Below, in pieces: positions 8,053 through 16,981 of a DNA stretch of 52,499 bases. The position numbers and the translations under genes were made by a program. The DNA comes from UBA6921 sp031370545 (lineage in GTDB: Bacteria > Pseudomonadota > Gammaproteobacteria > SG8-11): contig JANMQQ010000036.1 of NCBI GenBank assembly GCA_031370545.1, positions 1 to 52,499 of the forward strand, read 5' to 3'. Numbering within the stretch: position 1 is the first letter of the stretch; each line of letters opens with the position of its first letter. Under the pieces are notes generated by a model that saw nothing but the letters and a program-made list of their open reading frames with translations, was not told the DNA's origin and searched no databases.

Positions 8053-9660
8053 CTACTGACTGACTCCGGCCAACCGCAAAGCACGCTGAATTTCCTCTGT
8101 TGCCGCTAACATCAGACTAATCGCTTCGGGATAGTTTCCAGCCTTGGCTTTTCCATCCGCTTCAGTTTTGCGCGCCCGTCCCTTCACTACATAAGTATCC
8201 ATTAATTTCACCACCGCCTCAGCAGGTTTCTTTTCTTCAAGTGCAACCGGAATCAACTCCTCATAACTTATGAACCGTTTACGTTCATATTCGTATTCAT
8301 CCGCAGGTGACTCGAAATTTAAATCATAGACGATGGTTTGGGCATTAAGCATCGCCTGGATCGCCTGCGTAACCAAGCGCTCGGCTTTAACAAGCAATTG
8401 TGTTGCCTTTTCGTGCTGCCCCTTATCACTCAGCGCATGGGCATCGCTGGCCAAGCCATCGACTTTGACGTGATCATAATCTACTGCCGCTGCAGCGCCA
8501 CGCTTCTTCACTGTGCGCTCAAAACTCCGTTTGTGCGAGTCCTGGAAATTCTTCAGGGTGTCTAACGCTTCGACGTAACGTCCACGTTGAAGCTTGGCCG
8601 CTTCTTCATTCGAAGTCGAACGCGTTGCGGCGGTGACAAGCTTTAACGCCTCTTCGGCGAGGGCCAGCGCTTGACTATTATGCCCATTGCCCAATTCTTG
8701 ACGTGCGGCTTGCACCTTACTAGTCGCACTGGAAAGAGCACTTTTTGCAGATTCGTTATCCCCTTCGGCTACCGCTTTGGTGGATTTTGACTGCAACATT
8801 AATTCAGCCAGCATGAGTTTCTGCTTGGCCGTATCACTAACATTGACTCTGGGGCCACTGGAAATTCCGGCGGCAACCTCCGGCGTATCTGCGATGCTTG
8901 TGGCCAATAACCGATTAATTTCAGCGCTCGATGCTGTCTTGTTCACTACCGCAACTTTGCCACCCATCGAGCTGTGATTACGGCATTGGTAATAAACAAT
9001 GTCAGGCGTGCTTTCCGTTGGCGACACTACGATAAGACCGCGGTAGGTAAACTGACCCTTTATTCCTTCGGTCACCGTTCCGCCACCCCATCCCATCGGA
9101 CTGGTCGAAAAATAGACGTCATGGAGCGGATTGGTTTGTACATCAAATTCGTAAACTTCCCCGCGCTTCAAAACCACAGACTTGCCTGGAACATTGTCGA
9201 GCAGGAAACCCAAATGATGCCCTTTGCCAAAATTGGGGTGCGCAGGTGTTTTCTCAGCCACAGTAATCACAAAATGATTCGGCCCCTTTTTAGGGATCGG
9301 AGTAGGCGTTGGAAAGAGCGTTGCGGTCGGAACCGGAGCGACTAAGGGCGACGCAACAGGAACCTTAGTTATTAAGGGTGGGGGGGCAACCACCGCCGCA
9401 GGCTTCATCTCGACCGCAGGCGGGTTGGGATCGACGACCACCGGTTCGGGCGCCTTTTGTGCAACCGATTTCTCCGCCACACCGGTTTTATCGACGGATG
9501 TTGATCCAGGGGCTTCCTGCTTCTGCTGTGTGACTGGGGGAGATTCAGGAGTTACTTGCGCAGCGGCAGCTTCCTTCTTGGTCGTCGCTGGGGTACCGCA
9601 GCCCGCGATGAATCCCACAACTATCGCTGCCAATAATAAAGTATTGCTGGCTCGACGCAT
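8053..9660 (-). CDS. Lipoprotein with cupredoxin-like domain and helical C-terminal region
   Basis: From the ATG at 9660, preceded by AAGGTG at seven bases, the protein has 535 residues and a lipobox FIAGC (Cys21). Residues about 25-130 are a low-complexity Pro/Ala/Val spacer. Residues about 130-245 look like a cupredoxin fold ending in YYQCRNHSSMGGKVAVV; with the upstream His in PLHDVYF this supplies Cys, two His and Met for a type-1 copper site. The rest, to the end, is Ala/Lys/Glu-rich helix that may form repeats or a coiled coil. An ATG seven codons upstream would add a poor n-region. It lies between two triheme cytochrome genes. A copper electron-transfer or copper-delivery role is inferred; the family of the C-terminal part is not recognised. 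Confidence 0.85.
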   Translation of the reverse strand: MRRASNTLLLAAIVVGFIAGCGTPATTKKEAAAAQVTPESPPVTQQKQEAPGSTSVDKTGVAEKSVAQKAPEPVVVDPNPPAVEMKPAAVVAPPPLITKVPVASPLVAPVPTATLFPTPTPIPKKGPNHFVITVAEKTPAHPNFGKGHHLGFLLDNVPGKSVVLKRGEVYEFDVQTNPLHDVYFSTSPMGWGGGTVTEGIKGQFTYRGLIVVSPTESTPDIVYYQCRNHSSMGGKVAVVNKTASSAEINRLLATSIADTPEVAAGISSGPRVNVSDTAKQKLMLAELMLQSKSTKAVAEGDNESAKSALSSATSKVQAARQELGNGHNSQALALAEEALKLVTAATRSTSNEEAAKLQRGRYVEALDTLKNFQDSHKRSFERTVKKRGAAAAVDYDHVKVDGLASDAHALSDKGQHEKATQLLVKAERLVTQAIQAMLNAQTIVYDLNFESPADEYEYERKRFISYEELIPVALEEKKPAEAVVKLMDTYVVKGRARKTEADGKAKAGNYPEAISLMLAATEEIQRALRLAGVSQ

Positions 9661-9801
9661 TGATTCACACCTTCGACGCATGATTGATATGAAATTTATA
9701 ATCGAGCAATTCCTCCCCTGCGATGAGCAAATTCACAATCGTATGCTCATAACGCAGACGGGTGCGCGAACGCACCCGTACTGACTCCTAATCTTAGGAA
9801 A

Positions 9802-10479
9802 TTAGCGCCACGGATTTTTTACGCTCGCGGAACTGAGCGGCGGCTTCCAGTCATCCGGCTTTGGTTTGGAATGGCATTTTTTGCAGGACAGCGTGGTGAT
9901 TGGAAATGATACCTTGCCGTGGCATACGCCGCATTTTTGTCCGAGCAATATCGCCGACATATTGATCTGGTTTGCGCCCTTCTGCGGAATAAAAATCTTC
10001 GGATGGCAATTGGAACAATGCAACCATTGCGTATGCGGCTTATGCGGAAAAACGACGTCGGGCATGGACGCCTTGACTTCCCGAACGATATCTAAATCCA
10101 TCACGAGCGCTTCGACACTGGGATCAACACGATCATAGCGAGGATTCAGAAAGCCTTTTTGCAGCGCCTGCACCCAGTCGACATAGTTGCCGAACTCTGT
10201 TGTGGGCAACCCCTCGTAAGAAACCAACGGGGGCTGCAACACATGACTACCTTCGTTATCCGGATCATGGATACCGTCTTCCGGAGGCGGAGCGTTCCTT
10301 TGCTTGGGCTTCTTCAACAAACGATTAAACACATTCGCGGTACTAACTTTATTTGCGTCCGAATCAACTTCCTTTAACTCCATAGATTTCTTGGTCGCTT
10401 GCGTTTCAGCTGCCACTGCACCTGCGGCAGGCACCGTTGCAGCTATCAGTATCACTATCGTTTTAACAATGCTGTTCAT
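9802..10479 (-). CDS. Triheme c-type cytochrome, periplasmic (second in operon)
   Basis: 225 residues with a signal peptide ending near VAAE and three heme motifs CSNCH, CGVCH and CKKCH in the last 80 residues. The middle is paralogous to the 186-residue cytochrome two genes downstream: both have EDGIHD, LQPP, VDW, KGxxNPR, SMPxVxFPHxPHTxWL and CGVCHGK in the same order. An extra charged linker (about residues 25-65) sets it apart. The Shine-Dalgarno AAGGA lies seven bases before the ATG. Expected location is the periplasm; the role is electron shuttling within the conduit (inferred). Confidence 0.92.
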   Translation of the reverse strand: MNSIVKTIVILIAATVPAAGAVAAETQATKKSMELKEVDSDANKVSTANVFNRLLKKPKQRNAPPPEDGIHDPDNEGSHVLQPPLVSYEGLPTTEFGNYVDWVQALQKGFLNPRYDRVDPSVEALVMDLDIVREVKASMPDVVFPHKPHTQWLHCSNCHPKIFIPQKGANQINMSAILLGQKCGVCHGKVSFPITTLSCKKCHSKPKPDDWKPPLSSASVKNPWR

Positions 10480-10518
10480 GACATTTTCCTTCCCCGAATT
10501 CTATTTTCTGCCGAACCA

Positions 10519-10995
10519 CTATTTAGCGGGCTTCGCGTCGCTCTTATCCGCAGGTTTATCCTGCGCATCAGCAGGCTTGCTGTCTTGTAACGACTTATAC
10601 GCAGGGGCCACCAAACGTTGCACGGTGCTGCCGTGAATTTGCGTCGGCGTGCCGGGGATACCGGAATGGCACATCCCGCAGTTTTCTACGGACCAGGAAA
10701 TCTCACCGTTATGGCAAGCACCACAGAATTGCCCGTCGATAATTTTGGCCATGGTGATTTTGTTACCACCCGCCTTGAACTGAAAGCCCAGATCAGCGTG
10801 GCACACTTTGCAGCGAAACCGAATGCGATGATACCAATGCGGAAACACCACTGGCCGCATGCCGGCAGCATCGGCATAATTATTAATGACAACATCCGCG
10901 TACTCGGCTTGCGCCGAGACAGGCACAAACAATCCAGCGACGCCCGCAAACACCGCCAGCGCCAACCACCACTCCTTAGTCTTTTTGATATTCAT
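10519..10995 (-). CDS. Triheme c-type cytochrome, periplasmic (first in operon)
   Basis: I place the start at the ATG at 10995, which has a GGGGAGAGAGAG purine run just upstream and gives a clean signal peptide (MNIKKTKEWWLALAVFAG to AQA); an in-frame ATG at 11043 would add 16 residues without benefit. The 158-residue product has CKVCH, CGACH and CGMCH and the FPHWYHRIRFRCKVCH and MAKIIDGQFCGACHNG signatures of short triheme domains. The C-terminus is a charged Ala/Lys/Asp tail. It is more distant from the other two triheme proteins of the operon, lacking their N-terminal extension. Confidence 0.9.
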   Translation of the reverse strand: MNIKKTKEWWLALAVFAGVAGLFVPVSAQAEYADVVINNYADAAGMRPVVFPHWYHRIRFRCKVCHADLGFQFKAGGNKITMAKIIDGQFCGACHNGEISWSVENCGMCHSGIPGTPTQIHGSTVQRLVAPAYKSLQDSKPADAQDKPADKSDAKPAK

Positions 10996-11058
10996 AGCCA
11001 CTCTCTCTCCCCGAAAAAACACTCTTAGTATGTGAAAGCGCACCGATAGTACAACAGC

Positions 11059-12963
11059 TCAAAAACTTCGTACAGCCTGGAAAGTCATCGAATATGCGCG
11101 TTGCCCAGGGCCAGCGTCGGTTACGCGTGCAGCTAAATTTAATGCTAGCAGACCAATCCGATACGAGAGCGAGTTATCCCAGTCCTTTGAGGCTGTGGAC
11201 TGAGTACGCTCGTCTTTCAATAATGTGGGTACCGATAATCGGGAATTAAATAACAAGCCGTGTACACCTAAAAAACGGCTATGAACATAGCCAAAATTAG
11301 CGGAAGCTGCCTTGCTGGTTTTACCGATATCGTTGATCGGAGAATTATTCGTGTTGTCAGTAGCTTCCCTATCCGGTGTACTGGCACGGCTTGCCTGGAA
11401 ACTCACACTACCTGATAGACTGCTCAACCTTGACAATTCTTGATTTCGCGCCAGTTGCGCACTCAAGACTTGAGACGCACTGGTTTGTCGCCCAAAGCTT
11501 CGCGAGTCAGATAACGATGTGCCAGCGCTAGTGCTCCCACCGAATCCGGAGTGATTCCACCCCAACGACATCGAACTTGAAAACGAACGACCTATATAGT
11601 CGGAATCACTGGACTTGGAACCTGACGCATTCTGCCCAAACGAAACGTTCATTCCAGCGTTGCGCCCCAAACTTATTGAACGTCCCAGTTGATGTGACGC
11701 ACTGACGCTAACGGAGCGCTGACTCTTTGTTTCCGTCACTGAAGCTCCGCTGCCTTCCACTGGGGTAGTTTCGCTACGACTCACACTGTTACTTACGCCA
11801 ACCCCGACATTCCAACCGTAGTCAAAACCGAAAATTCGATACTGGTCGGACGGAAGACTCGTTGAGAGTGACTGCGTGGAACTGACAGATTGACTACCTC
11901 CCGCATCAGCCACGCTCACACCCACGCCGCCGTTAACAATAAAGTTGTGCGCGAATTGGTAGGATGCGCTCGCATTTGTTGAAACACCTCGCGACGCCGC
12001 CCCGGACAACACCGTATAAATAAGGGCACCGCCACTAATATTGTAAGGTCGGTGTTCAGGTCGCCAGTAGAATGAACTTGATACTTGTTCATAAGCTGTG
12101 CGGAATGTTTCGGTACCCCCCCCGGTAGACGCTGCCCCGGAATAACTGGCGATGGAATTTACTCCCACTTCCCCCGAAGGGAAATAACTGTGGCTCAGCA
12201 AAAGGTTGGAGCTAGTACTTGTAATATCGGACTGCGCGGGATCGTTTTCGAAATACCCGCCCCCTAATCCAAAATCGTGGTACGGCACCCGTTTTCGAAT
12301 TTGAAACCCAAGTGATCGGTCGACTGAATTACCAGTTTGATAGCTCGCTGAACCCGTGTTGTGATCAAACCAAGCGTTTATATTGGTGCCATCTAATGTG
12401 TTGTAAGTTTGGCGGATATAAAATCGACGTGTCTGAGAGCTTTGTCCGTTTAACAACGCGCTGTTGCTGTCCTGCCGACTATCCGACTGCGCAAATCCAA
12501 AGTTAGTGGGAAACCGGCTCTCTGGAAACAAAGTAAGATCCACGCTGCCGCTCAGAGATTTTGAAGTAGCCTCAGAACTAACACTGCTGCCTGATCGACC
12601 TAGGCCCAGTCCAACACCCGCACCCATAGTTAAAAACCAAGGCTGCCAGAAGTATCCGCCACCGTTCAGACTTAGAGTTACATTTGACTGCTCTGATTCT
12701 GAATCAGCAATGCGCGAGTAACCGTAGCCATAACTCAAACTGCCGCCAAGGCCGGTGGGAATAAAATATTCCGCATGAACTTCGCTAGGCGAAGCGTATG
12801 AAAATAGCGCGACAACACCCGCAGTCACTAACGACCGAGCACGGGAAACATCCGTAGAGTAACGGCGCAATTGATGTGACAACAGCACTGAACCCCCGAC
12901 CCCTAGACCTACGTTACACGGACGACTGCGCGCTCGCGGGGAACCGAAGCGGCGCACCAGCAT
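11059..12963 (-). CDS. Outer-membrane beta-barrel protein, putative conduit porin
   Basis: First gene of the electron-transfer operon. Up to 634 residues; from about residue 66 (EYFIPTG) onward it shows alternating hydrophobic/polar strands rich in Ser, Gly, Tyr and Asn, and it ends in MTFQAVRSF with a C-terminal Phe, as expected for barrels inserted by the BAM machinery. A hydrophobic stretch (SLVTAGVVALFSYASPSEVHA) is the likely signal peptide; the long Arg-rich leader before it is odd, and the ATG at 12963 has no Shine-Dalgarno, so the true start may be a later GTG or TTG. By position it would be the porin sheath of a porin-cytochrome conduit. That is inference: no sequence match to MtrB or Geobacter porins is claimed. 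Confidence 0.78.
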   Translation of the reverse strand: MLVRRFGSPRARSRPCNVGLGVGGSVLLSHQLRRYSTDVSRARSLVTAGVVALFSYASPSEVHAEYFIPTGLGGSLSYGYGYSRIADSESEQSNVTLSLNGGGYFWQPWFLTMGAGVGLGLGRSGSSVSSEATSKSLSGSVDLTLFPESRFPTNFGFAQSDSRQDSNSALLNGQSSQTRRFYIRQTYNTLDGTNINAWFDHNTGSASYQTGNSVDRSLGFQIRKRVPYHDFGLGGGYFENDPAQSDITSTSSNLLLSHSYFPSGEVGVNSIASYSGAASTGGGTETFRTAYEQVSSSFYWRPEHRPYNISGGALIYTVLSGAASRGVSTNASASYQFAHNFIVNGGVGVSVADAGGSQSVSSTQSLSTSLPSDQYRIFGFDYGWNVGVGVSNSVSRSETTPVEGSGASVTETKSQRSVSVSASHQLGRSISLGRNAGMNVSFGQNASGSKSSDSDYIGRSFSSSMSLGWNHSGFGGSTSAGTSLSDSRSFGRQTSASQVLSAQLARNQELSRLSSLSGSVSFQASRASTPDREATDNTNNSPINDIGKTSKAASANFGYVHSRFLGVHGLLFNSRLSVPTLLKDERTQSTASKDWDNSLSYRIGLLALNLAARVTDAGPGQRAYSMTFQAVRSF

Positions 12964-13042
12964 ATCGACTACGTCGCGACTGACTCATGGAATAAAACAT
13001 GATGTACTTGGCCCTCCCGCCACCCCGTCCCCGAACCAACAT

Positions 13043-13073
13043 ATTATGAATAACGACTTTTCTTGAGTGTAAG
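13043..13073 (-). promoter_or_regulatory. Possible sigma-70 promoter of the electron-transfer operon
   Basis: On the minus strand, CTTACA (13073-13068) and CATAAT (13048-13043) are separated by 19 bases, about 80 bases before the barrel gene. The -10 matches consensus at five of six positions, the -35 at four, and the spacer is long. The 144-base gap between lnt and the operon is the only large gap upstream, so a promoter is expected here; this exact site is a guess. Confidence 0.28.
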
Positions 13074-13107
13074 CCACCGTCGTTCGCGGTGTAAACCGTT
13101 GGCGCGC

Positions 13108-14616
13108 TCAGACAACTTGTTGCGGACGCATTCGAGCAACAAACAAAATCATCATCATCATGAATAACAGTGGCGCGATGAGTGCTACGTTTCCAAATCG
13201 CGCATAGGGCGTCGCACCCTGCATCGGCTGCACGTTCGCACGCAACACAACCGCTTCGAATTGCGGAGCTTGTGCTATTGAACGACCGCGATGATCAATC
13301 ACCGCAGTCACTCCAGTATTGGTGGCGCGCAACATCGGTCGTTGTGTTTCTATGGAACGCATACGTGCAATCTGCAAGTGTTGATGTGGCGCCATTGAAT
13401 TACCAAACCACGCGTCGTTACTCGTATTGATCAGCACGGCAGCGCTCGGCAAGGCGTTGATGACTTCCTCGCCGAAGGCATCTTCGTAGCAAATCGACAC
13501 GCCCATTGCGTACCCTGCGAGCTTTACAACTGGAGAACTGGGCTGAGTACTGAAGTCAGGCAGTGGCACCTGCATGAATTCCATCAGCCCACCGAGCATC
13601 GCGGCGAACGGAATGTACTCACCAAAAGGGACCAGGTGTTGTTTTGAATAAATCTGCTCGGGACCACCCACACTCACCATGCTGTTGTAGTACTGCTGGG
13701 TACGCGCGTTCATCACCGGCATACCAATAAACACATCGGTTCCGGCATTGCGCGCCTCTTCACCCAACTTAGTCAGAAATTCCTGCGCTTGATGGTAGAA
13801 CACCGGTAACGCGGTTTCCGGCCAGATGATCAAGTCGCTGCCCCAGTTCAGTCGTGTGTTCTCGACGTACCAGTCGATGGTGGGTTGACGTTGCTCCGGC
13901 TGCCATTTGATATCTTGCGAAACATTGCCCTGCAGCAGCGCTACCTTGATTGGCGCGCCCGCAGGCGTCGCCCATTCAATTGACGCTAAAGCCGCTATGC
14001 CCACGGTCAGCACCACAACACTGGGCAACACAACTTTCAATACATTGGCGCGCTGCGCAAATGCGATTAGCGCCGCCAAAAAACTCACCGCCCACGAAAC
14101 GCCGTAGACACCCAAGATTGGCGCGATGCCAGCCAGCGGAGAATCCACCTGGCTATATCCGACAGCCAACCAGGGAAAACCGGTAAATATCCAGCCCCGG
14201 CACCATTCACCCAGCGTCCACAACGCAGATACTGCCAGCGCGTTACTCCACAACGCTGCGGGCTGTCGAAAATAGCGCACTAATAGCCATCCGCTGACGG
14301 CCGGAAACAACGCCAGGAATAGCACAAATGCCAATGTCAACAACGCGCCCACCGGCGCCGACACGCCACCGAAATCATGCATGCTGACGTAGACCCAACT
14401 AACACCGACGCCGAACATTCCGACGCCAAACAAGAAGCCGCTCCGAAACGCTTCGCGCGTAGACGCGTGGCGCCACACAAAAAACAACGCGGCGAGACTC
14501 ATAAAAATAAGCGGGTAAAAATCGAAGGGGGCAAACGCCAACGGAACGATTAATCCCGCTGCGGTTGCCAGAGCATAACGTCGTTGTGACGTTGACAGCA
14601 GGGTGTCGAGATTCAC
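13108..14616 (-). CDS. lnt: Apolipoprotein N-acyltransferase
   Basis: Inner-membrane enzyme that adds the third acyl chain to lipoproteins, needed here for the three lipoproteins of the adjoining operon among others. 502 residues with several N-terminal membrane segments (about 15-195) and a periplasmic nitrilase domain. The expected triad is visible: Glu in WPETALP, Lys in SKQHLVPFGEYIPF and Cys in SICYEDAFGEE. A last membrane segment lies near 475-495. The start is a GTG nine bases after the ybeX stop. It ends the miaB-ybeZ-ybeY-ybeX-lnt cluster, a conserved proteobacterial order. Confidence 0.96.
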   Translation of the reverse strand: MNLDTLLSTSQRRYALATAAGLIVPLAFAPFDFYPLIFMSLAALFFVWRHASTREAFRSGFLFGVGMFGVGVSWVYVSMHDFGGVSAPVGALLTLAFVLFLALFPAVSGWLLVRYFRQPAALWSNALAVSALWTLGEWCRGWIFTGFPWLAVGYSQVDSPLAGIAPILGVYGVSWAVSFLAALIAFAQRANVLKVVLPSVVVLTVGIAALASIEWATPAGAPIKVALLQGNVSQDIKWQPEQRQPTIDWYVENTRLNWGSDLIIWPETALPVFYHQAQEFLTKLGEEARNAGTDVFIGMPVMNARTQQYYNSMVSVGGPEQIYSKQHLVPFGEYIPFAAMLGGLMEFMQVPLPDFSTQPSSPVVKLAGYAMGVSICYEDAFGEEVINALPSAAVLINTSNDAWFGNSMAPHQHLQIARMRSIETQRPMLRATNTGVTAVIDHRGRSIAQAPQFEAVVLRANVQPMQGATPYARFGNVALIAPLLFMMMMILFVARMRPQQVV

Positions 14617-14625
14617 GTGGGTGGC

Positions 14626-15501
14626 TTACGGAGCGCCATCGGCGGAATGCGCGCGTGTGACTTGTAACAATTGAATACGACGACTATCGGCGCGCAGCAC
14701 CTTGAATTGAAACGCTCCGAACGTGACCACTTCGCCACGCTTCGGAACGCGGCCAAATTCATTGGTCACCAAGCCGCCCACGGTGTCGAATTCGTCATCA
14801 CCAAATCCGGCGCCAACTTCCAGATTGAAGTCTTCAATCGGCGTGATGCCCTTCACCGTGAAGCGCGCATCGCTGACTTTTACGATGTTCGCGTCATCGT
14901 CGATATCGTGCTCGTCTTCAATCTCACCGACGATTTCTTCCAGCACGTCTTCGATCGTGACTAATCCCGCGACGCCACCGTACTCATCGACAACAATCGC
15001 CATGTGATTGCGGCTGGTGCGAAATTCGCGCAGCAACATGTTGAGCCGTTTGCTTTCCGGAATGAACACGGCCGGGCGCAACACATCGCGCAGATTGAAG
15101 TCGTTCTCTCCAGGCGCTGCAAAATAGGTCAGCAGATCCTTCGCGAGCAGGATTCCAATCACCTCATCCTTGTTGTCCCCGATCACCGGAAAGCGTGAGT
15201 GCGCCGACTCAACCACAATCGGAACGATATCCTCCGGCGCTTTATCGTGCTCGATGACCACCATTTGCGCGCGCGGAATCATGACGTCGCGCACTTGCAT
15301 TTCGGAAACTTCCAGCACGCCTTCAATCATCACCAAGGCGTAAGGGTCCAGCAGCTGACGCTGCTCGGCATCGCGCAGCAACTCCATGAGCTGATCGCGA
15401 TCTCTAGGCTCGCGCGAAAGCCGGTCGCCGATACGCTCCAGCCAGGAGCGCTGCGTTTTCTCACCGTAGCTGGCGCTGGACTCCAATTCGTCGTCGCTCA
15501 T
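14626..15501 (-). CDS. ybeX: CorC/YbeX-type CBS-domain protein
   Basis: 291 residues from the ATG at 15501, which overlaps the ybeY stop as ATGA. It has two CBS motifs (about HSRFPVIGDNKDEVIGIL and HMAIVVDEYGGVAGLVTIED) and a C-terminal CorC/HlyC transporter-associated domain (from about FTVKGITPIEDFN). This is the soluble short form that lacks the DUF21 membrane domain. Known roles in enterics include magnesium/cobalt efflux support and a link to ribosome metabolism. An in-frame ATG farther upstream, inside ybeY, is rejected. Confidence 0.94.
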   Translation of the reverse strand: MSDDELESSASYGEKTQRSWLERIGDRLSREPRDRDQLMELLRDAEQRQLLDPYALVMIEGVLEVSEMQVRDVMIPRAQMVVIEHDKAPEDIVPIVVESAHSRFPVIGDNKDEVIGILLAKDLLTYFAAPGENDFNLRDVLRPAVFIPESKRLNMLLREFRTSRNHMAIVVDEYGGVAGLVTIEDVLEEIVGEIEDEHDIDDDANIVKVSDARFTVKGITPIEDFNLEVGAGFGDDEFDTVGGLVTNEFGRVPKRGEVVTFGAFQFKVLRADSRRIQLLQVTRAHSADGAP

Positions 15502-15983
15502 TTTTTCTTCACGCTGTGCATTGTTAACTCGGCATAGGGGTTGGCAAATCCCAATGCTTCCAGAATCTCGATCTCGAGCGCCTCCATCACGCGCGCCTCG
15601 CGCACCGCCTGATGATCGTAGCCCAACAAATGTAAACACCCGTGCACCGTCATGTGCGCCCAGTGCGCTTGCGCAGGCTTGTGTTGCTCGCGCGCCTCGC
15701 GCAGCACCACCGGCGCGCAGATGACCAAGTCGCCGAGTAGCGGTACCGGCACCTCTGGACTGAGCTGCGCAGCAAAAGATAACACGTTGGTGGGGCCGCG
15801 CTTACCACGGTAGGTGTGATTTAAATAGGCGCTTTCTTCCTCGCCGACCACTCGTAGTGCGAGCTCCGCATCGCGGCGACGCGGTGCCAAGGCAGCTCGC
15901 ACCCAGATCCGGAACTCACGCGCCAGCGGCACAGCCGAAGCGGCGATACCCGCCGCGCGCTGGATATCCACTTTGATACTCAT
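15498..15983 (-). CDS. ybeY: Endoribonuclease YbeY
   Basis: 161 residues with the metal-binding motif HGCLHLLGYDH, whose three His bind zinc in this family, and the NVLSFA signature upstream. YbeY acts in 16S rRNA 3'-end maturation and ribosome quality control. The gene overlaps both neighbours by four bases (ATGA junctions), indicating coupled translation with ybeZ and ybeX. Length and motif order are normal for the family. Confidence 0.96.
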   Translation of the reverse strand: MSIKVDIQRAAGIAASAVPLAREFRIWVRAALAPRRRDAELALRVVGEEESAYLNHTYRGKRGPTNVLSFAAQLSPEVPVPLLGDLVICAPVVLREAREQHKPAQAHWAHMTVHGCLHLLGYDHQAVREARVMEALEIEILEALGFANPYAELTMHSVKKK

Positions 15984-16981
15984 CGACCCGGGCTTGTGTC
16001 ATAACCCGCGCCCTTTTCATAATCATCGTACGCATCGACAATGCGCTGGATCAGCGGGTGACGCACCACATCGCGAGAATCAAAAAATGTAAAGCTAATA
16101 CCCTCGACCTGCCGCAACACTTTAGTGACTTGCAACAGGCCGGACGGCGTCGCGCGTGGCAAATCGACCTGGGTCACATCACCGGTCACCACGGCAGTGG
16201 AATTAAATCCGATGCGCGTCAGAAACATTTTCATTTGTTCAACGGTGGTGTTTTGCGCTTCGTCGAGAATAATAAATGCGTCGTTCAAGGTGCGGCCGCG
16301 CATATACGCCAACGGCGCGACTTCGATGACATTGCGCTCGATCAGCTTGGCCACATGCTCGAAACCGAGCAGTTCATACAACGCGTCATATAGTGGTCGC
16401 AGATAGGGGTCAATTTTTTGCGTCAAATCGCCAGGCAAAAATCCCAGGCGCTCACCCGCTTCAACTGCCGGGCGCACCAGCACCAGTCGTTGTACCTGAT
16501 CACGTTGCAGCGCATCCACAGCGCAGGCGACTGCAAGGTACGTCTTGCCAGTACCTGCCGGGCCAACGCCGAAATTAATATCGTGCGCCCGGATGTTGTT
16601 CAAATATCGGTTTTGCGCCGCACCACGCCCGGTCACCAAGCCGTGTTTCGTGTGTATGACAACAGGCTCGTCCATCACGGCGTTATTCGCCTTGTTCATA
16701 CCCGCCTCCTGCAAAAGCAAATGCACCATGTTGGGCGTGAGTTGTTGGGTAGCGGATTGATCGTAAAGCGTGCTGAGAATATGCGATGCCGCGTGCACCG
16801 ATTCACTTTCGCCGCTGACATGCAATGCGTCTTCGCGTAATTGAATTTTGACGCCCAGACGATGTTCGATTTGTCGCAGGTGCTCATCAAATTTGCCAAA
16901 CAGATTCGCCAACCGACCGTTATCGGATGGAGTCAAGACCAGGTCGTTTGAAATAAGTGCGTGCGACAAGGGAGTCAACAC
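15980..16981 (-). CDS. ybeZ: PhoH-like ATPase YbeZ
   Basis: 333 residues with Walker A GPAGTGKT (about 140-147), Walker B FIILDEAQN and the PhoH signature VTGDVTQVDLP. The N-terminal part resembles a KH-like RNA-binding region. YbeZ works with YbeY in RNA processing. The gene begins seven bases before the end of miaB and overlaps ybeY. It is normal in length. Confidence 0.95.
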   Translation of the reverse strand: MLTPLSHALISNDLVLTPSDNGRLANLFGKFDEHLRQIEHRLGVKIQLREDALHVSGESESVHAASHILSTLYDQSATQQLTPNMVHLLLQEAGMNKANNAVMDEPVVIHTKHGLVTGRGAAQNRYLNNIRAHDINFGVGPAGTGKTYLAVACAVDALQRDQVQRLVLVRPAVEAGERLGFLPGDLTQKIDPYLRPLYDALYELLGFEHVAKLIERNVIEVAPLAYMRGRTLNDAFIILDEAQNTTVEQMKMFLTRIGFNSTAVVTGDVTQVDLPRATPSGLLQVTKVLRQVEGISFTFFDSRDVVRHPLIQRIVDAYDDYEKGAGYDTSPGR

